A stretch of DNA of 64,000 bases from Actinomycetes bacterium (GTDB lineage: Bacteria; Actinomycetota; Thermoleophilia; RBG-16-64-13): the NCBI GenBank assembly GCA_024637035.1, contig JAGXFW010000014.1:124001-188000 (forward strand), written 5' to 3'. A model generated the notes under the pieces. The model was given only the letters and a program-made list of their open reading frames with translations. It did no database searches and had not been told where the DNA came from. Shown here piece after piece: positions 1 to 8,595 of this stretch. Every line of letters begins with the position of its first letter. Position 1 is the stretch's first letter. The translations under genes and the position numbers were made by a program.

Positions 1-601
1 CCTCGACCGTCAGCGGGAACTCGGGAATGAGGATGGCGTCGGCTCCCCCGGCCATGCCGGACATCACCGCGATCCAGCCGGTGTGCCTCCCCATGACCTC
101 AATGACCATCACCCGGTTGTGCGACTCCGCGGTGGAGTGCAGACGATCCACGGCTTCGGTTGCCACCGATACGGCGGTGTCGAAGCCGAAGGTGTAGTCG
201 GTGCCACCGATGTCGTTGTCGATGGTCTTGGGGACGCCCACCACCTGCAGACCGAACTCCGCGTGCAGGCGATTCGCGACACCCAAGGTGTCCTCGCCGC
301 CGATGGCAACCACCGCGTCGATGCCTCTGCCCTGGACAGTGGCCATCACACGCTCGGCGCCGCCCTCGTTCTTGAACGGGTTGGTGCGCGAGGTGCCGAG
401 GATGGTGCCGCCCTGGTGCAGGATGCCGCTCACCGCGCTCGGTCCGAGCAGCTTGAGATCGTCTTCTACGAGGCCGAGCCACCCGTTGCGGACACCGTAG
501 ACCTCCCACCCGTACTCCGCTCCCCCCCGCCGGGTCACGGCACGGATGACGGCGTTGAGGCCAGGACAGTCTCCGCCCCCTGTGAGCATGGCGATCCGCA
601 T
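1..601 (-). CDS. pfp: 6-phosphofructokinase, PPi-dependent type (3' end outside window)
   Basis: Phosphorylates fructose 6-phosphate in glycolysis (reversibly if PPi is the donor). The first 200 codons are present, beginning MRIAMLTGGGDCPGLN at ATG 601 with AGAGG upstream; the C-terminus runs off the left edge. The nucleotide-site motif reads GGEDTLG and the catalytic loop VPKTIDNDIGG. In this family Gly at the fourth position of GGDG and Gly before TIDND mark ATP users, while Asp and Lys at those places mark PPi users, so both positions here point to pyrophosphate. That assignment rests on family knowledge and is not proven. The sequence is fully open with normal high-GC codon use. Confidence 0.9.
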   Translation of the reverse strand, partial: MRIAMLTGGGDCPGLNAVIRAVTRRGGAEYGWEVYGVRNGWLGLVEDDLKLLGPSAVSGILHQGGTILGTSRTNPFKNEGGAERVMATVQGRGIDAVVAIGGEDTLGVANRLHAEFGLQVVGVPKTIDNDIGGTDYTFGFDTAVSVATEAVDRLHSTAESHNRVMVIEVMGRHTGWIAVMSGMAGGADAILIPEFPLTVE

Positions 602-723
602 CGGCTGAATCCTCTCTACAAGACCCCGCGTGAGGTCGCCCCCGCGTGAGGTCGAATTGACTCTGATACGTGGCTGAACCCCATTCCTACCATGGGCCGG
701 ACGCTACGTCCAGCAAAGAGAGG

Positions 724-1476
724 TCAGCGCCGCCTACGCGCCACACGCTCGAGCAGCGTGTCCCGGGCATCCTCCGAGAGACCGAACGAATCGACCTCGC
801 CCTTCAACCGCTCCAGCGACCCGTACCCGTCCAGATATCCGTTCACGCGAGCGGCGGCGGTGGAGTCGACGAAGTCGAGGTCGCGTGGGTACATCTGCGC
901 GAACTCGGCCATCAGGGCGCGTTCGCCTCGAAGACGGTGCTTCTGGTGGTAGTCCTCGGCCAGGTAGAAGCGCGGTGCGTCGACGATCTCGGTGTTCACG
1001 GTCTTGCCCAGCACCGCGGCTAGGTTGTCACGCGAGCGCTCGGCCACACGACGCTGCTCGCCATCATGCACGAACGCGGCGGACTTGTACTGTGTGGACC
1101 ACGAGGCGCGCCGCGGGTCGTGGCTGGTCCAGAACGTCTCCATCAGTTCTTCGAACGAGATACGCTGTAGATCGTAGTCCACTTGGAACACTTCGGCGTG
1201 ATCTCCGATCGAACGATACGTGGGGTCGCGCGTCGTGCCGCCCGCATAGCCCACTCTCGTGCGCACCACCCCGTCCAACGCCCCGAACTGGGCGTCCGGC
1301 CCCCAGAATCAGCCGAGGGCGAAGGTGGCGGTCTCGATCACATCGGGCACTTCGAGGTCGACCGCGGGCACCGGTCGAGAGGTCGGCAATCGGTCGATCC
1401 CCGATCGGTCGTCATCCCGCGCCGGAGCGATCCCGATATCCGTCCCGCCCCGAGACCTACCGAAGATCCCCATCAT
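724..1476 (-). CDS. msrA: Peptide methionine sulfoxide reductase MsrA, putative selenoprotein (TGA = Sec56)
   Basis: Reduces methionine-S-sulfoxide in proteins. Read from ATG 1476 (RBS GAGGGGAG), the frame is 250 codons with one internal TGA at 1311-1309. It falls in ATFALG-(TGA)-FWGPDAQFG, exactly where MsrA has its catalytic Cys (GCFWG). Homology continues on both sides in the same frame: [19 protein letters not shown], then [12 protein letters not shown] and [10 protein letters not shown]. There is no Cys anywhere downstream, as expected for forms without a resolving Cys. The start overlaps the msrB stop (ATGA), so the N-terminal part is translationally coupled to msrB. A perfect 6-bp hairpin lies 13 nt after the TGA. 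The alternative is a pseudogene or a TGC-to-TGA sequencing error. Confidence 0.85.
1278..1311 (-). promoter_or_regulatory. Candidate bacterial SECIS element of msrA
   Basis: The element includes the TGA (1311-1309). After 13 nt comes a perfect stem ACGCCC (1295-1290) / GGGCGT (1283-1278) closing the six-base loop AGTTCG. The loop begins 20 nt after the TGA, inside the 16-37 nt window known for bacterial SECIS hairpins, and contains an early G followed by T as such loops usually do. It is only a candidate because structure alone does not prove SelB binding. Confidence 0.6.
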
Positions 1477-1880
1477 TGCTCCCCTCGTGAGGTGAAGTCG
1501 AGCGACGCCGAGTTCATGCAGTAGCGCAGCCCGCTGGGCTCCGGACCGTCGGGGAACACGTGCCCCAGATGCGAACCGCACTGCGCGCACAGCACTTCGG
1601 TGCGCCGCATGAAGAAACTGTCGTCCGCACGCTCGACCACCCGTTCCGCCTCGACCGGCGTGAAGAAACTGGGCCAGCCGCTGCCGGAGTCGTACTTGGT
1701 CGTGGAATCGAACAGTTCGACCCCGCAGGCGGCGCAGCGATACACCCCGTCGCCCTTGAAATCGTGGTACTGACCGGTGAACGCGGGTTCCGTGCCCTTC
1801 TCGCGCAGGATCCGATACTGGTCGGGGCTCAGAAGCTCACGCCACTCGTCGTCTGTCTTGTTCTTGACATCTTGGGTCAT
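1473..1880 (-). CDS. msrB: Peptide methionine-R-sulfoxide reductase MsrB
   Basis: Reduces methionine-R-sulfoxide; cytosolic partner of MsrA. The 135-residue protein has the zinc-binding pairs CAAC (about residue 50) and [12 protein letters not shown], the substrate-site GSGWPSFF, and the catalytic Cys in [12 protein letters not shown] (family form RYCINS). All expected Cys are present, in contrast to the TGA in the adjacent msrA. Its stop overlaps the msrA start by four bases, so the two are one operon. Length is normal for a stand-alone MsrB. Confidence 0.95.
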   Translation of the reverse strand: MTQDVKNKTDDEWRELLSPDQYRILREKGTEPAFTGQYHDFKGDGVYRCAACGVELFDSTTKYDSGSGWPSFFTPVEAERVVERADDSFFMRRTEVLCAQCGSHLGHVFPDGPEPSGLRYCMNSASLDFTSRGEQ

Positions 1881-1889
1881 CGCATGCTC

Positions 1890-2375
1890 CTAGAGGCCCC
1901 CTTCCAGCGGGACCTCACACGTTGTTCCAGGTTCTATGCTCTTTTTTCCCAGGAACGGCCGCGGCGAATCACGCGGACCGACGAACGGCGGGCCCGGTAC
2001 ACCCAGTAGTCCCAGGCCGGTGATGGCCGGCACATCCGAAAGGCGGGGTCCCGGCATACGGACGGCGACCGCGTAGACGCCCAGCACCAGCGACGCCACG
2101 AGAAACCGGAGCAGCGCGATCTCGCCCGGCGTGTACGCCACAAGGGCCGCCTTGATCCCTGGGAACGCGGAGGCCCAGAACACCACGGTCGCGCCCACGG
2201 CCGCCAGGGCCCGGGGGTCGAGTCGATCGCTTTCGGCATGCGCGCCCGGCCGTCGGGTCGAGTCACCCGTGGAGCCTTGGTCGCCCCCGGAGCCCCGCGC
2301 GCCTGCGTTCGTGCCGCCGCCGGCGGGGCCTTGGGCGCCCCCGGTCTGTGCGGGCGCGTCGTCCGGGACCGTCAT
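1890..2375 (-). pseudogene. EamA/DMT-family transporter, C-terminally truncated
   Basis: Starts at ATG 2375 overlapping the ilvE stop (ATGA). After a low-complexity Gly/Ala/Asp leader of about 55 residues it shows the opening of an EamA permease (FWASAFPGIKAALVAY, then GEIALLRFLVASLVLGVY, then AITGLGLLGV). The similarity stops there, and the last about 35 residues (from PGPPFVGPRDS) are polar and unrelated. EamA proteins normally have ten membrane helices and about 280-300 residues; only two to three helices remain in 161 codons. It is probably a deletion remnant that keeps ilvE and msrBA transcriptionally linked. Confidence 0.6.
1913..1928. repeat. 16-bp repeat, copy 1
   Basis: CCTCACACGTTGTTCC occurs here, upstream of msrB on the minus strand, and again exactly at 9987-10002 upstream of the NapH-like gene. 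Function unknown; it may be a shared regulatory site or chance. Confidence 0.35.
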
Positions 2376-3397
2376 GCCTCGGGCACGACCTCCGTCCAAC
2401 CATAGATGTCTTCCGCTTCACCGGTCTGGATGGCCAGAAGACGTTCGTAGAGCGCGGTGACGGTGGGGCCTGCCGTGCCACCGGTGCAGTAGACATGCTC
2501 GACACCCTGATAGGTGACGCTCTCCACCGGGGAGATGATCGCCGCGGTGCCCAGGGCGCCCGCTTCGTCGAAGTCGGCCAACTCCTCCACGGACACGGGT
2601 CGTTGTTCCACCTTCAGACCCATGTCGCGCGCCAGTTGCTGAACGCTCATGTTGGTGATGCTCGCGAGGATGGACGGACTCGCCGGCGTGATGAACGTGT
2701 CGCCCTTGATGGCGAAGAAGTTCGAAGAGCCGGACTCGTCGATGTATGTGCCCGTCGCGGCATCGAGGTAGAGCACTTCCGCGTACCCATCAGTCCGCGC
2801 AGCGACGGTGGCGCGCATGCTCGCGGCGTAGTTCCCGGCAGCCTTGACGTCACCCACCCCACCCGGTCCGGCTCTGCGGATCTCCTCCTCCACACGGAGC
2901 CTCACCGGGATGAAGCCCGACTTGTAGTAGGGCCCGACCGGCGTGACGAACACCGCGAACAGGAACTCGGTGCTCGGCTTGACGCCCACCTCCGCTCCGC
3001 TCCCGATCTCGAACGGGCGCACGTACAGGCTGGCTCCACTGCCGTGGGGCGGCACGAAACGGCGGTTGGCGCGCACCACACTGTGCACCGCTTCCCGGAA
3101 GATCCCTACAGGCACGGGCTCCATCAAGAGCTTGCGAGCCGAGCGTTGGAGGCGATCGGCGTTGTCGCCGACGCGGAACATCTGCACCTGCCCGTCGGGC
3201 CGCTCGTACGCCTTGAGTCCTTCGAATATGGCCTGACCATAGTGCAGGCACACCGCCGCCATGTGCACGGGGATGTACTCGTCGGACGTCAGCTCGCCCG
3301 CGGACCACGCACCGTTCTTGAACCAATAGCGTACGTTCGCGTCGGTGTGCTGGAAGGCGAAGGGCAGGTTGGGGAAATCTAGATCGGCCCGGTCCAT
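2372..3397 (-). CDS. ilvE: Branched-chain amino acid aminotransferase
   Basis: PLP enzyme transferring amino groups between glutamate and Leu/Ile/Val. 341 residues from ATG 3397, chosen because MDRADLDFPNLPFAF aligns with the family start and AGAGGGG lies just upstream; a longer frame upstream has no support. Diagnostic segments include HYGQAIFEGLKAYERPDG, the fold-IV PLP lysine in KAAGNYAASM, EVLYLDAATGTYIDESGSSNFF and the C-terminal VEHVYCTGGTAGPTVTALYERL. It heads a minus-strand cluster with the EamA remnant and msrBA, coupled by a 4-nt overlap. Branched-chain and not D-amino-acid or ADC lyase activity is inferred from these motifs. Confidence 0.95.
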   Translation of the reverse strand: MDRADLDFPNLPFAFQHTDANVRYWFKNGAWSAGELTSDEYIPVHMAAVCLHYGQAIFEGLKAYERPDGQVQMFRVGDNADRLQRSARKLLMEPVPVGIFREAVHSVVRANRRFVPPHGSGASLYVRPFEIGSGAEVGVKPSTEFLFAVFVTPVGPYYKSGFIPVRLRVEEEIRRAGPGGVGDVKAAGNYAASMRATVAARTDGYAEVLYLDAATGTYIDESGSSNFFAIKGDTFITPASPSILASITNMSVQQLARDMGLKVEQRPVSVEELADFDEAGALGTAAIISPVESVTYQGVEHVYCTGGTAGPTVTALYERLLAIQTGEAEDIYGWTEVVPEA

Positions 3398-3704
3398 GGA
3401 GACCCCTCTTACATAGTGGTGGTGAGCTACTCTCGAACGGCATCCGCCGGGTCGTACACGACCGCGCGCGGCTGTTCCTCTCATACCGTCAAGGCTACCC
3501 CGGCCGGACGATACGAGCAAGAGCAGGGGGACGCCGGTGGACGCTTCACGACGGCCCCGACTCGCCGAGGGGCTTGCAATCCGTCCGACTTTGTATTCTC
3601 CTCTAACAGGCGAGCGCGCACGAACGAGGGCGCGCAATCAGCCAGGGAGGGTGTCGACGGCCAGTCGGTCGACGGCCGGGGGCCGAGCCGATAAGGAGGG
3701 TACC
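3398..3704. other. Divergent intergenic region ilvE / S8 protease
   Basis: About 300 bases between two outward-facing genes. It should hold both promoters; a TATTCT-like hexamer lies at 3594-3599 on the plus strand but no convincing -35 is spaced correctly. The open frames here look like shadows. A strong AAGGAGG ribosome binding site (3693-3699) marks the GTG start at 3705. Confidence 0.5.
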
Positions 3705-6269
3705 GTGAGCATAGGTTCGACGGCTGAGGGTTGGTACATCCTACGCGGGGAGACCCAGGCGGGTCCGTACAACTGGGAGCAGCTGCACGGATTCTGCCGG
3801 GAGGGCCACGTTGCATCCGACGACCTGGTGTGGCAGGCCGAGATGCCGGGGTGGCTGCCTGCTTCGTCCGTCCCTGGGCTGTTCCCGGCGGGCGCGGCGA
3901 CCACCGCCTCACAAACCGCGGCCGGCGCGCCTTCACAGGGCCATCCGACGACTCCGCGGACCCTCTCCGGCACCCCTGGCAAGAAGCGCGGCTGGGTGAT
4001 CCCGCTCGTCGCCGCCCTAGTGGCCGTCGTGGTGCTGGGCGGGGCAGTCGGCGGCTACTTCCTCCTGCGCGGCGGCGGGGACGGCGGCGACTTCGCCGGC
4101 GGCGGAGGCGGAAGCGGCGGCTCCGACCTAGGCGCGGCCTCCTACACCCCACCCACGCCGGCCGACCTCGTCGAGACGGAAGCCTGGGGCCGCGTACCCA
4201 TCAACCAGATGGGCGTGGTGCTCCTCGACGGTAAGGATCGGGGCGACGCGGACAAGCTGGCCGCCGAACTCGGCGGCACCGTCGTGGGCGAGCTGGAGTT
4301 CATCAACCTGTACCAGCTGCAGGTGCCCGCGACCTCCGAAGCGGAACTCACGGCCCTCATCGATCGAGTTGCGGTCATGGAGGGTGTGGAGTCCGCCTTC
4401 CCCAATCAGGAGACCTTCCGCGATGAGGAGATCTGGGGAGTGCGCTCCAGCCCCCTCGACGATCCCGTCTACGCCGGGGACAACGCCAAGCCCTACACCA
4501 TGATCGGCGTGCAGCGCGCCTGGGACCTCATCCGCGGCTCGGGTCGCGACATCTCTGCCGTGCAAGTGGGTGTGGTAGATGACGGCCTCTACAAGGGTCA
4601 GCAGGAGTTCGACGGCAAGAGCGCCATCGCAGGGGGCGAAGCCGGCGACGAACTCGGGGCGCCGACCAAGGACGACGCTGGGAATGACGATGTCTACGGC
4701 AGTCACGGCACGGCTGTCGCTGGGATCATCGCCGCCAACCCCGACAACGGCGGACAGACCGGTGTGGCCTCGGTTCTGGGCGACAAGCTGAAGGTGGTCA
4801 GCACGAATATCTGGGGACCGAAGTACGGTGTGAACACCCCCGTCGCACCCGACCCCAACGATCCCACCCAGCACACGTTCAGCGACGGCACGTTCAGCCT
4901 GGGAGATCTGCAGGCTTTGAAATACCAGGTCGAGCAAGGGTCGACGGTGATCAACTGTTCCTGGGGCAATTCGAATGCTCACCCCAGCGTCGCCGCCACA
5001 TACAAGAAGTTCTTCGAGAAGATGGCCCAAGAGAAGCCGGGCGTGATCTTCGTGTGCTCGGCCGGCAACGACGGTAAGGCTCTCGACGGGAAGAAGCGCT
5101 TCCCGAGCGGGCTGAACCTCCCGAACATGATAACGGTCGGCTGTCTCGAAAGCGACGGATCCAAGATCGACTATAGCAACACGATCGGCGAGGACTTCGA
5201 AGTGACTCTCGGAGCGCCTGGACACCGGGTCGTCTCTGGGGTCGACCCCAAGACGGGCGAGGTCTCGAACGAATGGGGCGGCACCAGCTTCGCCACGCCG
5301 CAGGTCACAGCGACCGCCGCGATGATGAAGTCCCTGAACCCCGAACTCACCGCTGCTCAGATCAAAGAGATCCTCACGCAGACAGCCGCCCCGGGTGTCA
5401 CTGACGACGAGAAACAGATGAGCGTGCCCTTCCCCCACGATGAGCTCGGAGCCGGCGTGTTGAGCACCGACTTCGCCATCGCGAAGGTGATCTACGATCT
5501 GAAGAACCCCAGCGCAGCGGGCAAACCCACCGATAGGGCGACCCTCGAGAAGTTCCTGGAAGAGATACAGAACCAAGGCGTGATCGACGCCGTCGCCGTC
5601 ACCACCGACGACCCCGACTCGTACGACGTGCGCGGAATCGTGAAAGCGCTCGGAGACAAGGGTGCCGACATCTCCATCACGCTGTCCGGCCAGGGCGCCA
5701 TCGGCGGCACGACCACGCAGAAGCTGGACGCTCCCGGCGAGGTCACCTGGGGAGTCACGGTAGCCGATGAATCGGCCACCATCACCGTGCGCCGCGCGGA
5801 CAACGGCGCCGCCAGCGTCATCACCATCGAGAACATCGATCTGAACGGAGCCTGGGCCGGCACCTTCACGATCACCGCGATCGAGATCCCCGATGAGGTG
5901 TACGAGTCGGCGCGCGCCGGCGAAGAGGAAGGTTGCGATCTCGCGATACTGGAGGCGTTGAAGGCGCTCGAAGGCCAGACCATGCCGATGACCATGGACA
6001 TCACGGCGGACGAAGGAGGCACTGGGCAGGCGACCGTGTTCCTCGACTCTTCGGGCCTCAACGAGGATGGCACCGCGGGTGACCCGATAACCGCCCCCAT
6101 CCAGTGGAGCAGGGGGAGCTTCAATATGGATATCTCGGCGGAGGGCGGTTCCGGTGCCTTCTCCGGGCGCCCGTCCAAACAGGGCGACACGTTGGTGCTC
6201 TCCGGGAGCTTCGTCTCGTCCAACGAAGGGATCACCATGCGCGGTGCCTGGACCGTGACCAAGCAGTAG
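3705..6269 (+). CDS. GYF_2-domain, membrane-anchored subtilisin-like (S8) serine protease
   Basis: 854 residues from GTG 3705 (AAGGAGG upstream). Order: an N-terminal GYF_2/DUF4339-like module (WYILRGETQAGPYNWEQL to WLPASSVPGLF, about 7-65), a Ser/Pro linker, one membrane segment (WVIPLVAALVAVVVLGGAVG, about 99-120), a Gly-rich stretch, a propeptide-like region, then a subtilase domain. The catalytic triad is Asp292 (VVDDG), His334 (GSHGTAVAG) and Ser528 (GGTSFATPQ). The about 250 C-terminal residues are beta-rich and unassigned. There is no signal peptide, so the GYF_2 part should be cytosolic and the protease outside. The following lgt-like gene starts 29 nt downstream. Confidence 0.88.
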   Translation: MSIGSTAEGWYILRGETQAGPYNWEQLHGFCREGHVASDDLVWQAEMPGWLPASSVPGLFPAGAATTASQTAAGAPSQGHPTTPRTLSGTPGKKRGWVIPLVAALVAVVVLGGAVGGYFLLRGGGDGGDFAGGGGGSGGSDLGAASYTPPTPADLVETEAWGRVPINQMGVVLLDGKDRGDADKLAAELGGTVVGELEFINLYQLQVPATSEAELTALIDRVAVMEGVESAFPNQETFRDEEIWGVRSSPLDDPVYAGDNAKPYTMIGVQRAWDLIRGSGRDISAVQVGVVDDGLYKGQQEFDGKSAIAGGEAGDELGAPTKDDAGNDDVYGSHGTAVAGIIAANPDNGGQTGVASVLGDKLKVVSTNIWGPKYGVNTPVAPDPNDPTQHTFSDGTFSLGDLQALKYQVEQGSTVINCSWGNSNAHPSVAATYKKFFEKMAQEKPGVIFVCSAGNDGKALDGKKRFPSGLNLPNMITVGCLESDGSKIDYSNTIGEDFEVTLGAPGHRVVSGVDPKTGEVSNEWGGTSFATPQVTATAAMMKSLNPELTAAQIKEILTQTAAPGVTDDEKQMSVPFPHDELGAGVLSTDFAIAKVIYDLKNPSAAGKPTDRATLEKFLEEIQNQGVIDAVAVTTDDPDSYDVRGIVKALGDKGADISITLSGQGAIGGTTTQKLDAPGEVTWGVTVADESATITVRRADNGAASVITIENIDLNGAWAGTFTITAIEIPDEVYESARAGEEEGCDLAILEALKALEGQTMPMTMDITADEGGTGQATVFLDSSGLNEDGTAGDPITAPIQWSRGSFNMDISAEGGSGAFSGRPSKQGDTLVLSGSFVSSNEGITMRGAWTVTKQ

Positions 6270-6297
6270 AGCCCGACGGACCGAGGAGGGCGGTCGG

Positions 6298-7203
6298 ATG
6301 CATCCGACCTTGGTGGACATCGAGATCGGCGGGTGGGCGCTCCATCTGAGCGCCTACTCGACGATGCTCGTACTAGCGGGGATCGTCGGCCTCACCGCGA
6401 CGACGTTGGTGGCCGGCCGTCTGGGCCTGCCCCGGCGCCGCGTGTTCGCCCTTTTCGCGGCGGTGTTGACCGCCGGAGTGGTGGGCGCCCGGCTGTTCCA
6501 CGCCGCCACCAACCTGCAGTTGTACGCCGCGGAGCCTGCCAGGCTCTGGTCCACCGGCGCCACGGGGTTCGCGCTCTACGGCGGTCTGGTGACCGGAGCG
6601 CTCACCGGAGTCGTGCTCGCCCGCGGCATGCGGCTGCCCGCGTGGCGACTGGCGGATGCCGCCGCTGTGGGCATGGGGCTCGGCATCGCGATCAACCGCG
6701 TGGGATGCTTCCTCCAGGGATGCTGCTACGGTCACCCCACCGAGCTGCCCTGGGGCGTGGTGTTCCCGCCCGGGAGCCCAGCCTGGGCGCGTCAGATGAT
6801 GGAGGGGGACCCGGGCGTGGGCGGCGACGGACTGCTCGCCAACCTGCTTGGCAGGGGAGCGGCGTTGACCAACCACCCAGTCCAGCCGACCCAGCTCTAC
6901 GAACTGCTCGCCGCGCTGGGCGCGGTCGGGCTGGTAGTCTTCCTGTTGCGTCGGAACGCCCGCGCGGGGGCCCCCTTTCTCGCCGCCGCGCTGTGGTTCA
7001 CCGCCTTCCGCATGGCGAACGCGCAACTCCGTTGGACGCCGACGACCCTCACCGCGCCGGCCTGGTTCTACCCGGCTTTCTACCTCGCGCTTCTCGCGCT
7101 GTTCGCCGGGCTGCTGGTCTGGCGCCTGAGTCGTGCGCCCGTGTGCCGGGAAGAGCAAGCACCGTCCGCGACAACCGCCGGCAGGCCCATAGCTTCGATG
7201 TGA
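6298..7203 (+). CDS. Prolipoprotein diacylglyceryl transferase (Lgt) family membrane protein
   Basis: Polytopic membrane protein of 301 residues with the Lgt architecture: short N-terminus, several hydrophobic helices, GARLFHAATNL, the central INRVGCFLQGCCYGHPTELPWG and HPVQPTQLYE. Canonical Lgt moves diacylglycerol onto lipobox Cys. This protein has the Cys-rich GCFLQGCCYG signature of the Lgt-like subgroup in place of the classic HGGLxG/GRxGNF motifs, so true lipoprotein transferase activity is uncertain. Preceded by GGAGGGCGGTCGG and only 28 nt from the protease, suggesting co-transcription. Confidence 0.85.
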   Translation: MHPTLVDIEIGGWALHLSAYSTMLVLAGIVGLTATTLVAGRLGLPRRRVFALFAAVLTAGVVGARLFHAATNLQLYAAEPARLWSTGATGFALYGGLVTGALTGVVLARGMRLPAWRLADAAAVGMGLGIAINRVGCFLQGCCYGHPTELPWGVVFPPGSPAWARQMMEGDPGVGGDGLLANLLGRGAALTNHPVQPTQLYELLAALGAVGLVVFLLRRNARAGAPFLAAALWFTAFRMANAQLRWTPTTLTAPAWFYPAFYLALLALFAGLLVWRLSRAPVCREEQAPSATTAGRPIASM

Positions 7204-7219
7204 GCGAGAGAGCCATGCC

Positions 7220-7981
7220 TCACCCGAATCGCACGCACCTCCGGCTCACCGTGCGATTCTCGAAACCCTCGATGGGGAAGCTGACCTCGTCCCCGCCGGC
7301 GGCGCCGGCCGCTACCAGGATGGGCCGGAAGTGCTCCGGAGTCGGATGCGCCCGGCGCGGATCCGGGGCACGTTCCCGCCAGGCCGCCAGGCCGTCGTGG
7401 TCCTTGGCGCTCAACACATCGGCCACCCAACGGTCGAACTCGAGCACGTGGCCGGGGATCGGCTCGTCCTCGAGGAACGAGACGCCCCGCAGGTCGTGCA
7501 CGAGGTTGCCCGTGGCGAATATGAACACGGCTTCGTCGCGCAGCGGGGCGAGCGCCACCCCAACGGAGTACAGCTCCTCCTCCGTCATGTGCCGCGGCAT
7601 GGAGATCTGCAGGAGCGGCACGTCGGCTTCCGGCCACATGTGGAGTAGCGGCACCCACGCCCCGTGATCAACCGCGCGATCGGACCGCACCACGTGCACC
7701 AACGGGGCGAGCAGGCCGGCCACGCGGTCGGCCAGTTCCGGGGCTCCCGGCGCGGGATACTGGAGGCGGTACATCTCCTCAGGGAAGCCGTAGAAGTCGT
7801 AGAGGAGTCCCTGGTGGCGGATGACGCGGCCTATGGTGACGGGTGAGTCCTCCCAGTGCGCCGACACGGTGAGTATGGCCCGCGGTCGCGGCAGAGACGC
7901 GCCCCACTCGGCCCAAAGCTCCCCCTTCGCCTGATCGAGGACGCTCATGGGGTTGCCGTGGCCGACGAAGCCCACTGGCAT
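7220..7981 (-). CDS. Class III extradiol ring-cleavage dioxygenase, LigB/DODA type
   Basis: 253 residues starting MPVGFVGHGNPMSVLDQ; a TTG at 8002 is an alternative start. The family uses non-haem iron or zinc; here the ligand motifs GHGNPM (His near residue 9), SAHWEDSPVTIG and the later DHGAWVPLLHMWPEADVPLLQIS are intact, as is FATGNLVHDLRGV. Members open catechol-type rings (4,5-DOPA dioxygenase in plants; E. coli YgiD is a homologue). The true substrate is unknown. It lies directly downstream of the TfoX-like gene on the same strand, with a slight overlap of the longer possible frame. Confidence 0.9.
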   Translation of the reverse strand: MPVGFVGHGNPMSVLDQAKGELWAEWGASLPRPRAILTVSAHWEDSPVTIGRVIRHQGLLYDFYGFPEEMYRLQYPAPGAPELADRVAGLLAPLVHVVRSDRAVDHGAWVPLLHMWPEADVPLLQISMPRHMTEEELYSVGVALAPLRDEAVFIFATGNLVHDLRGVSFLEDEPIPGHVLEFDRWVADVLSAKDHDGLAAWRERAPDPRRAHPTPEHFRPILVAAGAAGGDEVSFPIEGFENRTVSRRCVRFG

Positions 7982-8025
7982 GCGGAGGGTGTGGTCGCTC
8001 AAGGTCGCCGGCCCGCCATTCTGCG

Positions 8026-8391
8026 CTAGCCGCTCTTCTTCGGGGCCTGTTTGGGCCCCTTCTTCGGCATACCTCTTGGAGGCTTCTTCGGAGCCGAATG
8101 GGCCACCGTCATGGCCTCTCTGGCCCACTCCCCCAGACGGGTCGGGTCCTCCAGAACGTCACCCGGCACCTCGTAGTAGGGCATGCGGCCGTACGATTCC
8201 GAGCCGGCCGCCTCGTAGGTGGCGCGAGTGGTGTCGTCCACCTTGAAGTAGAGGGACGCTCCCGAGATCAACGCGAACATCACTTCCTGATCGAACAGGC
8301 CCCATCCCCCGAACATCGAGCGGCTCGTGACCTCGCCGAACGGGCTCAATAGCTCCAAAGCGAAATCGTGGAATCCCTGGTCCTTAGCCAC
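8026..8391 (-). CDS. TfoX N-terminal-domain protein
   Basis: 121 residues from GTG 8391 with AGGAGG seven bases upstream. The body matches the TfoX N-terminal domain: FHDFALELLSPFGEVTSRSMFGGWGLF, then FALISGASLYFKVDD and GRMPYYEVPGDVLED. This domain was named for a competence regulator, but short stand-alone copies are common and have no settled function. The last 25 residues are Lys/Pro-rich (PKKPPRGMPKKGPKQAPKK), a basic tail that could bind nucleic acid. Likely co-transcribed with the dioxygenase gene. Confidence 0.85.
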   Translation of the reverse strand: MAKDQGFHDFALELLSPFGEVTSRSMFGGWGLFDQEVMFALISGASLYFKVDDTTRATYEAAGSESYGRMPYYEVPGDVLEDPTRLGEWAREAMTVAHSAPKKPPRGMPKKGPKQAPKKSG

Positions 8392-8595
8392 CGCACGACC
8401 TCCTGACGTGGTGATTCGGGCAAGACACTGACTATGGGTCTACCCGCTGTCTGCACGCGTACCCGCTTGCAGGTGTACCCGCGCGGGTGGTCTGAGACAC
8501 TCCCATCGGTCTCAAGACACCGCTGGGAGTAGGGCGTGCGCTAGGACGGTAGAACCCCCCGTGTAGCCATCCCCCGCGTCCTACGGAGGATCCCC

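Noticed and set aside
724-1278. Treating msrA as a 184-residue gene starting after the TGA, or as a plain pseudogene
   Set aside because: That start would omit the catalytic residue and has no ribosome binding site. A pseudogene would not be expected to keep both flanks in frame, the coupled start and a SECIS-like hairpin, though it cannot be fully excluded.
4128-6320. 730-codon open frame antisense to the subtilase
   Set aside because: High GC at third positions leaves the opposite strand open. The antisense product has no domain pattern, while the plus-strand gene has the triad, ribosome binding site and membrane anchor.
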